Shown: in pieces, positions 30,801 through 37,991 of the stretch
How positions within the stretch are numbered: position 1 is the first letter of the stretch
Layout: each line of letters begins with the position of its first letter
Source of the DNA: an uncultured Acidimicrobiaceae bacterium
Lineage (GTDB): Bacteria > Actinomycetota > Acidimicrobiia > Acidimicrobiales > SZUA-35
Length of the DNA stretch: 40,894 nucleotides
Direction of reading: 5' to 3'
Assembly: GCA_947259095.1 (NCBI GenBank)
Contig: CAMYLA010000068.1
Span: 1 to 40,894 of the forward strand
Translations under genes and position numbers: made by a program
The notes under the pieces: model-generated
What the model was told of the DNA's origin: nothing
Databases searched by the model: none
What the model saw: the letters and a program-made list of their open reading frames with translations, nothing else

Positions 30801-33659
30801 GTGACCGAACTCTCCAAGTACCCCCCATTCGAGAAATGGCACGACTGGCGAGAGCTCGACGCCAAGGCCTGGCCCGACAAGGTCGAACGCAAGTACACGA
30901 TGGTGCCGACCACCTGCTTCAACTGCGAGGCCGGCTGTGGTCTCGTGGCCTACTTCGACCAGGACACCGACGAGATCGTCAAGATCGAGGGCAACCCCGA
31001 ACACCCGGCCAGCCGGGGTCGCAACTGCGCCAAGGGCCCGGCCACCCTCAACCAGGTCTACGACACCGAGCGCATCCTGTACCCGCTGAAGCGGGTGGGG
31101 GAGCGGGGCTCCGGTCAATGGGAGCGGATCAGCTGGGACCAGGCCCTGGAAGAGGTCGGGGCCCGGATCCGCACCGCCATCCAGGAGGATCGCCACAACG
31201 AGGTCATGTGGCACGTCGGCCGGCCCGGCGAAGAGGGCTACACCGAACGGGTGCTCAAGGCCTGGGGGGTCGACGGCCACAACAGCCACACCAACATCTG
31301 CTCGTCGAACGCCCGCATCGGCTACCAGTCGTGGATGGGCCACGATCGGCCGTCTTCGGACTTCGCAAACGCCAAGGTCATCTTCTTGATCTCGGCCCAC
31401 CTCGAGGCCGGCCACTACTTCAACCCCCACGCCCAGCGGATCATGGAGGCCCAGGCCAACGGGGCCAAGATCATCTGCGTCGACCCCCGGCTGTCGAACA
31501 CCGGGGCCAAGGCCGACTTCTGGCTGCCGACCTGGCCCGGCACCGAAGCGTTCCTGTTGCTGGCCATCGCCAGGCTGCTGATCGAGTCCGAGACCTGGAA
31601 CGCCTCGTTCGTGGAACGATGGACCAACTGGGAGACCTACCTCCGCGAAACCCGGCCCGACCTGCCGGTGGAGTGGGCCTCGGTTCGCGGCGCCATGCTG
31701 GAGGAGTACGCCGAGTACACCCCCGAGGCGGCCGAGCAGAAGACCGGGGTCGATGCCGAGACCATCCGTGAGATCGCCGCCATCATCGGCGAGCACCCAA
31801 CCAAGTTCGCCTCCCACAACTGGCGGGCGGCCGGGGCCGGCAACCTCGGTGGCTGGCAGGTGGCCCGCTGCCTGTTCTTCCTCAACGTGCTGACCGGGTC
31901 GGTGGCCACCAAGGGCGGCACCGCAGGCAACGGCATGAACAAGTTCAAGCCGGCAGACCCCATCGGGGCCCCCGGGATGGACAAGTGGAACGAGCTGGAA
32001 TGGCCAAAGGAGTACCCGCTGGCCTACCACGAGATGTCGATCCTGCTGCCCCACTTCCTCAAGGAGGGCCGGGGCAAGCTCGACGTCTACTTCAGCCGGG
32101 TCTACAACCCGATCTGGACCAACCCCGACGGTTTCACCTGGATGGAGGCGCTCAAGGACGAGTCGAAGGTCCACTGCCATGTGGCCCTCACCCCGACCTG
32201 GAGTGAGACCTCGTGGTTCGCCGACTACGTGCTGCCGATGGGGGTGTCGGCCGAGCGACACGACATCACCTCCTATGAGACCCATGCCGGGCGGTGGGTG
32301 TCGTTCCGCCAGTCGGTGTTCCGTCGCTACGCCGAGATCAAGGACCGCCAGGCCGGCGGCGACGGCAAGCTCGGGCCGGATGCCCGCAGCCATGAGTACA
32401 ACCCCGGCGAGGTCTGGGAGGAGAACGAGTTCTGGATCGACCTGTCGTGGAAGATCGACCCCGACGGCTCGATGGGGATCCGCAAGTGGTTCGAGAGTGG
32501 GCTCCACCCCGGCAAGCCGCTGACCGTCGACGAGTACTACGGCAAGATGTTCGAGGAGAAGGTGCCCGGGCTGGCCGAAGCGGCGGCCGCCGCCGGCCAG
32601 GAGCCGCTGGAGTTCATGCGGGACCGATCGGCGTTCGCCGTGCCGACCGATCCATACGAACCGTACGAGCGGGTGGTCGACGCCGCCGCCATCGAAGGAG
32701 CGACCAAGGACGCCGACGGGGTGTACCGCAAACCCGGAACCGCCGCCACCTGGTCCGGCGACCTGGACGACTTGGCAGACATCGCCCTGGCGCCGCTCGG
32801 TGATGGCTCGCCCGCGGTCGAGGTCGGTGGTGAGGCCCGGGAGGGTTTCCCCACCCCGTCGAAGAAGTTGGAGCTGTACTCGAGCACCCTGGCCGACTGG
32901 GGCTGGAAGGACGTGGCGACGCCGAAGTGGATCCCGTCCCACGTGCACTGGGAGGACCTGGATCTGGCCGGAACCGAACGGATCCTGCTGCCGACGTTCC
33001 GCATCCCAACGCTGATCCACACCCGCAGTGCCAACTCCAAGTGGCTCAACGAGATCAGCCACCGCCATCCATTGTGGATCCACCCCGAAGACGCCGAGAA
33101 GCTCGGCATCGAGGAGAACGGTCTGGTCCGGATCACCACCCGGATCGGTCACTTCGTGATCGGCGCCTGGCGAACCGAAGGCATCCGCCCCGGCGTGGTT
33201 GCCGCATCGCACCATATGGGTCGATGGCGGCTTGAGGAGGGCGAAGCCCGGTCCTGGGGGGCGGGCAAGGCCAAGGTCACCAATGACGGCAGCCGATGGA
33301 AACTGGAGCGGGAGCATGGAAACGAGCCGTACGATTCGGCGGACCCCGACACCGGTCGCATCTGGTGGACCGACACCGGCGTGCACCAGAACGCCACCTT
33401 CCCCGTCCAGCCCGACCCGGTGTCGGGGATGCAGTGCTGGCACCAGCGGGTCCATGTCACCCCGGCCCAGGCCGGCGACGTCTACGGTGACGTGGTGGTC
33501 GACACCGACAAGTCCCGGGAGGCCTACCTCGACTGGTTGACCAAGACCCGCCCTGCCGGGAGCAGCGACCCGTCGACAAAGGAGCACGGTCTACGCCGGC
33601 CGCTGTGGTATGCAAGACCAATGAAGCCGGCCGCCACCGCCTATCGCCTGCCCGACTGA
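30801..33659 (+). CDS. Molybdopterin oxidoreductase, SoeA/PsrA-like catalytic subunit
   Basis: Large catalytic subunit of the DMSO-reductase superfamily. It has 952 residues and starts at GTG. The FeS motif CxxCxxxC-x29-C is C39, C42, C46 and C76. C167 in the NICSSN block may ligate Mo. There is no twin-arginine signal before the FeS motif, unlike PsrA, PhsA and TtrA, whose precursors carry one, so the enzyme should be cytoplasmic. This and its length fit SoeA, the sulfite dehydrogenase of the sulfite-to-sulfate pathway. The neighbouring persulfide dioxygenase, rhodaneses and SulP transporter support that. A polysulfide or thiosulfate reductase remains possible. No dedicated chaperone gene is adjacent. 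Confidence 0.88.
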   Translation: MTELSKYPPFEKWHDWRELDAKAWPDKVERKYTMVPTTCFNCEAGCGLVAYFDQDTDEIVKIEGNPEHPASRGRNCAKGPATLNQVYDTERILYPLKRVGERGSGQWERISWDQALEEVGARIRTAIQEDRHNEVMWHVGRPGEEGYTERVLKAWGVDGHNSHTNICSSNARIGYQSWMGHDRPSSDFANAKVIFLISAHLEAGHYFNPHAQRIMEAQANGAKIICVDPRLSNTGAKADFWLPTWPGTEAFLLLAIARLLIESETWNASFVERWTNWETYLRETRPDLPVEWASVRGAMLEEYAEYTPEAAEQKTGVDAETIREIAAIIGEHPTKFASHNWRAAGAGNLGGWQVARCLFFLNVLTGSVATKGGTAGNGMNKFKPADPIGAPGMDKWNELEWPKEYPLAYHEMSILLPHFLKEGRGKLDVYFSRVYNPIWTNPDGFTWMEALKDESKVHCHVALTPTWSETSWFADYVLPMGVSAERHDITSYETHAGRWVSFRQSVFRRYAEIKDRQAGGDGKLGPDARSHEYNPGEVWEENEFWIDLSWKIDPDGSMGIRKWFESGLHPGKPLTVDEYYGKMFEEKVPGLAEAAAAAGQEPLEFMRDRSAFAVPTDPYEPYERVVDAAAIEGATKDADGVYRKPGTAATWSGDLDDLADIALAPLGDGSPAVEVGGEAREGFPTPSKKLELYSSTLADWGWKDVATPKWIPSHVHWEDLDLAGTERILLPTFRIPTLIHTRSANSKWLNEISHRHPLWIHPEDAEKLGIEENGLVRITTRIGHFVIGAWRTEGIRPGVVAASHHMGRWRLEEGEARSWGAGKAKVTNDGSRWKLEREHGNEPYDSADPDTGRIWWTDTGVHQNATFPVQPDPVSGMQCWHQRVHVTPAQAGDVYGDVVVDTDKSREAYLDWLTKTRPAGSSDPSTKEHGLRRPLWYARPMKPAATAYRLPD

Positions 33660-33705
33660 CGGTCTGTGTGGAGCGGCCGCGTGACCTGAGAACGGAGCCC
33701 GCTCC

Positions 33706-34065
33706 ATGAGCCACTTCCTTCCCCCTGATCCCCGCAATTTCGGCCGGGAGCCGGACTACCGTTTCACACTGGCCAACGAGCGGACGTTCCTGGCCTGGGT
33801 CCGAACCTCGCTGGCACTGGCCGCCGGTGGTCTCGGCGCCATCAGCCTGCTGCCGGACTTCTACGGGTCGGAAGCCCTCGGTATCGTGCTGCTGGCGTTG
33901 AGCTTCGCCACCGCGTCGACGTCGTACCGGCGGTGGGCCCTCAACGAAACGGCGATGCGAACCGATGCGCCGCTGCCGCCGTCCCGGCTGCCGCAGATGA
34001 TGGCGGCGGGCACCGCATTCGTGGCGCTGGCGGCGGCCATGCTGTTCGTGGTGGACAATCTCTGA
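33706..34065 (+). CDS. DUF202/YidH-family small membrane protein (first of pair)
   Basis: A 119-residue membrane protein with the DUF202 signature LANERTFLAWVRTSLALAAGGLGA and three hydrophobic helices, the last being MMAAGTAFVALAAAMLFVVDNL. Function unknown; the family often occurs in pairs. It starts with ATG 47 bases after the molybdoenzyme, with a GGAGCGG/CCGCTCC inverted repeat across the gap. It is coupled to the next DUF202 gene by a TGATG overlap. Confidence 0.9.
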   Translation: MSHFLPPDPRNFGREPDYRFTLANERTFLAWVRTSLALAAGGLGAISLLPDFYGSEALGIVLLALSFATASTSYRRWALNETAMRTDAPLPPSRLPQMMAAGTAFVALAAAMLFVVDNL

Positions 34066-34427
34066 TGGCGGAAGGCGAGCCCGACCCGGGGCCGACCGGA
34101 GGCGGAGCCGTCGCCGGGCTCCAGCATGAGCGGACTGCGCTGGCCTGGGAGCGGACGGCCATCGCCATGATGGTGGCCGGGGTGGTGCTGGCCCGGACCG
34201 CGGCCGAGTCGCTGCACTACACCATCGGTTTCACCGGGGTGCTCCAGACGCTTGCCGGCGGGCTCCTGCTGGCCTGGGCCGGCCGCCACGATGAGCAACT
34301 GCACGGCTTCACCAGCCCGGCCAGTGCCATTCCCCAGCTCGCCCTGACCCGCCTGGTCGGGGGCGGTGCGGTGGTGTCGACCGGTCTGGCGTTGGTGCTG
34401 GCGACGCTGATCGTGTTCGTCGACTGA
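34065..34427 (+). CDS. DUF202-family small membrane protein (second of pair)
   Basis: A 120-residue partner with the same signature (LQHERTALAWERTAIAMMVAGVVLAR) and three helices (TLAGGLLLAWAGRH, VSTGLALVLATLIVFVD). The ATG shares one base with the previous stop. A pair of small DUF202 proteins that may associate in the membrane is inferred. They sit between the molybdoenzyme and the TauD-like gene and may be part of the same transcript. Confidence 0.87.
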   Translation: MAEGEPDPGPTGGGAVAGLQHERTALAWERTAIAMMVAGVVLARTAAESLHYTIGFTGVLQTLAGGLLLAWAGRHDEQLHGFTSPASAIPQLALTRLVGGGAVVSTGLALVLATLIVFVD

Positions 34428-34489
34428 CCCACCCCACTTCGAACCGGGACCGGTGGCTGGGGTAGGTTGGACAGCGAAGGGGGCCCACC

Positions 34490-35374
34490 ATGGGACTCGA
34501 CATCACACCACTACACGACGAGCCGCTGGGGGCACTGGTCCGGGGTTGGGATCCGGGTCAACCGCTCGACGCCGCATCGCGGGACCGGATCTCGGCCGGC
34601 CTCGGCGACCATCTGGTCCTGGTGTTCCGGGGCCACCGCCAGCCCACCGATGACGAGCTCGTCCGCTTCGCCCAATCGTTCGGGCCGCTGATCAAGGGTT
34701 CGGAGTGGTTTCGTGATGCCGGCGAACGGCCCGAGATTCTGCCGGTGACCAACGCCGTCGGCGAGGACGGCATCCCGCTCGGCACCGGCGGGGCCGGCCC
34801 GCTGGAATGGCATGCCGACTACTCCTACGTCGAACGACCGGGCAAGGAGAGCTTCCTCAACGCGGTCGTGTTGCCACCGGATGCGCCCTGTACCTACTTC
34901 TGCAACCAGTACGACGCCCTCACCGAGTTGCCGGCGGCAAAGGTGGGGGAAATGCGAGGCCTTCGGGCCCACCACAGCCTGGCCGAGTACGTCGAGCGGG
35001 GGGTCAACGGTGACGAACACGACCTCGACACCGGCTTCGAGGCAAAGCGACGGCGGGATGAGGAGCTCGGGATCGATCGGCCGCCGATCCCCGAAGCCGA
35101 GCATCCGGTGGTGCTGACCCATCCAGACACCGGGCGGGAGATTCTCTATGTGAGTCGTGGTCTGACCCGTCGCATCATGGGCATGAGCCGCGACGACAGC
35201 AATGCCCTGCTGAAGGAAATGCATCAGCACTCGACCCGCCCGGAGCGGATCTACGCCCACCGGTGGGAGGTCGGCGATCTCGTGGTGTTCGACACGCTCG
35301 GGGCACTGCACCGTCGCGACGCCTGGGATCCCCGGGGTACCCGGGTCATGCGGCAGCTCAGTACCTCCTGCTGA
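34490..35374 (+). CDS. TauD/TfdA-family iron/2-oxoglutarate dioxygenase
   Basis: Non-heme Fe(II) enzyme that hydroxylates next to a heteroatom. In the taurine branch it releases sulfite from sulfonates; other members attack ethers, quaternary amines or amino acids. The 294-residue protein has the HxD iron pair in LEWHADYSY, and the distal His and 2-oxoglutarate Arg in DTLGALHRRDAWDPRGTRVMRQL. The AGGGGG ribosome site is 6 bases before the ATG. Sulfite production would fit the adjacent sulfite-oxidation genes, but the substrate is inferred. The last 25 coding bases are tandemly duplicated immediately downstream. Confidence 0.88.
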   Translation: MGLDITPLHDEPLGALVRGWDPGQPLDAASRDRISAGLGDHLVLVFRGHRQPTDDELVRFAQSFGPLIKGSEWFRDAGERPEILPVTNAVGEDGIPLGTGGAGPLEWHADYSYVERPGKESFLNAVVLPPDAPCTYFCNQYDALTELPAAKVGEMRGLRAHHSLAEYVERGVNGDEHDLDTGFEAKRRRDEELGIDRPPIPEAEHPVVLTHPDTGREILYVSRGLTRRIMGMSRDDSNALLKEMHQHSTRPERIYAHRWEVGDLVVFDTLGALHRRDAWDPRGTRVMRQLSTSC

Positions 35375-35400
35375 GCGGCAGCTCAGTACCTCCTACTGAG
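35351..35400 (+). repeat. Tandem 25-bp duplication across the dioxygenase stop codon
   Basis: Two adjacent 25-bp units starting CGGCAGCTCAGTACC, with one mismatch (CTGCTGAG versus CTACTGAG). The first unit encodes the protein's last residues (RQLSTSC) and the stop. The second forms one arm and the loop of the hairpin at 35377-35405. Confidence 0.95.
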
Positions 35401-35405
35401 CTGCC
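35377..35405 (+). terminator. Hairpin between dioxygenase and SulP gene
   Basis: GGCAGCTCAGT and ACTGAGCTGCC pair perfectly over 11 bp around ACCTCCT. There is no T-run afterwards, so termination may be Rho-dependent or weak. The change from G to A in the second copy of the duplication is what completes the hairpin symmetry. Confidence 0.5.
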
Positions 35406-35417
35406 CTCCACCAGAGG

Positions 35418-35446
35418 TTGACGTTTTGCCTAAATGTACGTATATT
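35418..35446 (+). promoter_or_regulatory. Promoter P2 with operator (SulP operon)
   Basis: TTGACG (35418-35423), 17-base spacer, TATATT (35441-35446). ATGTACGTATAT (35434-35445) overlaps the -10 box and is two bases from the perfect palindrome ATGTACGTACAT. The expected start of transcription coincides with the SulP ATG at 35454. Confidence 0.7.
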
Positions 35447-35453
35447 CGGATAT

Positions 35454-37313
35454 ATGGCAAATGGAGCAGACAACCTCCGCCGGTCTGGCCTGTCATCGTT
35501 GCCGGGCTGGATCACCGGCTACCAACGCAACGACTTCCGTCCTGATCTCGCCGCCGGTCTCACCGTTGGGGCGATGCTGGTGCCGCAGGCCATGGCCTAT
35601 GCGCTGCTGGCCGGGCTCCCGCCCGAGGTCGGGCTCTACGCCGCCACCGTCCCGCTGGTCATCTACGCCCTGATCGGCACCTCCCGTCAACTGGCTGTCG
35701 GCCCGGTGGCCATCGTCTCGTTGCTGACCGCAACCGCCCTGGCCCCGATCGTCGAGGAGGGCACGGGCGGCTACCTGGGAGCTGCGGCGCTCCTGGCGCT
35801 GATGGTCGGCGTGGTCCATCTCGTGCTCGGGGTTGGTCGGCTGGGGTTCCTGGTCAACTTCCTGTCCCATTCCGTGCTGGTGGGGTTCACCGCCGCGGCG
35901 GCCATCATCATCGGTTTCTCCCAGGTCAAACACCTGCTGGGGATCTCGGTCGAACGCCAGGAACACTTCTATGAGACGGTTCGGGAGGTGATCAGCGGGT
36001 TGTCCGGGACCAATACCGCCACGCTGGTCCTCGGTTCAGCCATGCTGGCCGCCCTCTTCGCCCTGAAGCGATGGGCGCCGAGAGTGCCGGGCGCACTGGT
36101 GGTGGTTGTCGTTTCGATCGCCGCAGTCGAGCTGTTCGATCTCCAGCAGCGAGGTGTCAAGGTGGTCGGCGACGTCCCAGACACCCTGCCGGCGTTCGGC
36201 TTTCCAGACTTCGAGGGATCGCTGGTCGGCAAGCTGGCCACCACCGCACTGGTCATCACCATCGTCGGGTTCATGGAGTCGATCGCCGTGGCCAAGGTCT
36301 ACGCCAGGCGCCACCGGTACGATCTCGACGCCGACCGGGAGCTGTTCGGGCTCGGCGGGGCCAACATCGCCTCCGGGCTGTTCGGTGGGTACCCGGTCAC
36401 CGGCGGCTTCTCCAGGACTGCGGTGAACGACACCGCCGGGGCCAGGACCCCACTGGCCTCGCTGATCACCGTCGCCATCGTGGTGTCGACCATCGCCTTC
36501 CTCACGCCGTTGTTCGCCTCGCTCCCCAATGCCGCCCTGGGGGCGATCATCGTCATGGCCGTCGTCGGCCTGATCGACGTCGCCGAGATGCGCCACATCG
36601 CGGCCATCAAGCGCAGCGACCTCATCGGTCTCGGGGTGGCCTTCGTCGCCACCCTGGTCCTGGGAATCGAGGTCGGCATCCTGGCCGCCGTCGTGGCTTC
36701 GATGCTGGTGGTGTTCGCCAGGATGTCGATGCCCCACAGTGCGGTGCTCGGCCATGTCGAGGGTTCCACCAACTACCGCAACATCGGCCGGTTCCCCGAG
36801 GCGGTCACCATCGACGGTGTTCGGATCATCCGGGTCGACGCCGCCCTCTCGTTCGTCAACGCCAACCAGGTCAAGAAGCTGATCATCGGCCATGCCGCCT
36901 CGCTGGTCGACGGTCCAAGGGCGCTGGTGCTCGATGCCTCGGGGATCAACGATCTCGACGCCACCGCCTCGGAGATGCTGGACGAGTTGTTGACCGAGGT
37001 CGACGAGCTGGGCGTGACCTTCCACCTCAGCGATGTGAAAGGTCCGGTTCGCGACGTGATGCGTCGGGCCGGCATCTGGGCCAGGCTTGGCGATCGGGTC
37101 CATCCGGCGACGAGCGAGGCCGTGGCGGCTGCACTCGGGTTGGCCGCCACCACCGGCGATCAGCGACAGCGGGGCATCGATGAACGACGGCCGGCAGGCA
37201 CAGGGGCGCAGCCTCCACGAGAGGGGCCCGTGGCGGAGCGCCCGCTGGACGCAACGCCAGAACATCGGAGCAAGCACGACATCGGACAAGACATGACATT
37301 GGAGAAACAGTGA
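35454..37313 (+). CDS. SulP-family anion transporter with STAS domain
   Basis: Membrane transporter for sulfate, sulfite, bicarbonate or a related anion. The ATG at 35454 is chosen over the TTG at 35418 because the promoter lies between them. The 619-residue protein has LPGWITGYQRNDFRPDLAAGLTVGAMLVPQAMAYALLAGLPPEVGLY (family signature), about twelve helices, and a C-terminal STAS domain from about residue 450 (ALVLDASGINDLDATASEMLDELLTEV). The last 60 residues are hydrophilic. It is translated in one operon with the rhodanese/DUF2892 gene (GTGA overlap). Confidence 0.92.
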   Translation: MANGADNLRRSGLSSLPGWITGYQRNDFRPDLAAGLTVGAMLVPQAMAYALLAGLPPEVGLYAATVPLVIYALIGTSRQLAVGPVAIVSLLTATALAPIVEEGTGGYLGAAALLALMVGVVHLVLGVGRLGFLVNFLSHSVLVGFTAAAAIIIGFSQVKHLLGISVERQEHFYETVREVISGLSGTNTATLVLGSAMLAALFALKRWAPRVPGALVVVVVSIAAVELFDLQQRGVKVVGDVPDTLPAFGFPDFEGSLVGKLATTALVITIVGFMESIAVAKVYARRHRYDLDADRELFGLGGANIASGLFGGYPVTGGFSRTAVNDTAGARTPLASLITVAIVVSTIAFLTPLFASLPNAALGAIIVMAVVGLIDVAEMRHIAAIKRSDLIGLGVAFVATLVLGIEVGILAAVVASMLVVFARMSMPHSAVLGHVEGSTNYRNIGRFPEAVTIDGVRIIRVDAALSFVNANQVKKLIIGHAASLVDGPRALVLDASGINDLDATASEMLDELLTEVDELGVTFHLSDVKGPVRDVMRRAGIWARLGDRVHPATSEAVAAALGLAATTGDQRQRGIDERRPAGTGAQPPREGPVAERPLDATPEHRSKHDIGQDMTLEKQ

Positions 37314-37927
37314 CCACCATTTCACCGGCATCCCTCGACGCCGACCTCATCAACGCCGCCGAGCTGCAAGAGCTGCGGAGGGCCGATCCGGCCATCCGCA
37401 TCCTCGACGTTCGAACCGGCGGCGAATTCGAGACCGTACACATACCCGGTTCCTACAACGTGCCACTCGACACCCTTGGCGAGCACGTCCGGGATCTGGC
37501 CGACGTCGAGCACCCGGTGGTGCTGGTCTGCCAGTCCGGCGGCCGGGCGTCGCAGGCCCACTCGAAGTTGAGTGCGGCCGGCAAGGAGACCCTCCACATC
37601 CTCGACGGTGGCATGACGGCGTGGCAGACCTCGCAGGGAGACGTCATCCGCCAGACAAACGCCCGATGGGCCATGGACCGCCAGGTTCGGCTGGTGGCCG
37701 GGTCGATCGCCCTGGCCGGGGTTGCGGTCAGCATGGTGGTTCCGGGGGCGAAGTGGATCGCCGGCGGGGTGGCCGCCGGCCTGACCTACTCCGCGGTCTC
37801 CAACACCTGTGCCATGGCCTCGGTATTGAGTCGGTTGCCATACAACCGGACCGACCGCTGCGACATCGCCGGCGTCCTGGCCGAGCTCAACACCGATCGC
37901 AGCCCCTCCTCCATCGGTGCCGCTTGA
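37310..37927 (+). CDS. Rhodanese with C-terminal DUF2892 membrane domain (YgaP-like)
   Basis: Membrane-bound sulfurtransferase. The 205-residue protein from the GTG at 37310 (overlapping the SulP stop, behind GGAGAAACA) has a rhodanese domain, residues 15-115, with IRILDVRTGGEFE and the active-site VVLVCQSGGRASQA. Two helices follow (LVAGSIALAGVAVSMVVPGAKWIAGGVAAGLTYSAV), then the DUF2892 tail NTCAMASVLSRLPYNR. E. coli YgaP has the same layout. It probably carries sulfane sulfur at the membrane for the adjacent dioxygenase. Confidence 0.92.
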   Translation: MTTISPASLDADLINAAELQELRRADPAIRILDVRTGGEFETVHIPGSYNVPLDTLGEHVRDLADVEHPVVLVCQSGGRASQAHSKLSAAGKETLHILDGGMTAWQTSQGDVIRQTNARWAMDRQVRLVAGSIALAGVAVSMVVPGAKWIAGGVAAGLTYSAVSNTCAMASVLSRLPYNRTDRCDIAGVLAELNTDRSPSSIGAA

Positions 37928-37962
37928 CCCTCGGACGATTCCCCGCTATAATGTACGTACAT
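37924..37962 (+). promoter_or_regulatory. Promoter P3 with perfect palindromic operator (persulfide dioxygenase gene)
   Basis: TTGACC (37924-37929), 17-base spacer and a consensus TATAAT (37947-37952). The perfect 12-bp palindrome ATGTACGTACAT (37951-37962) overlaps the -10 box and covers the expected start of transcription near 37959, a position suited to repression. The -35 box overlaps the stop of the upstream gene. Confidence 0.75.
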
Positions 37963-37991
37963 TCGGTCATGGAGATCGGGAAGGACACGTC

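Noticed and set aside
30777..33587. 936-codon antisense frame under the molybdoenzyme
   Set aside because: No domain motifs; long antisense frames are expected opposite GC-rich genes with this codon usage.
35351..35400. Attachment-site duplication from an integrated element
   Set aside because: The copies are directly adjacent with nothing between them, and no integrase is present.
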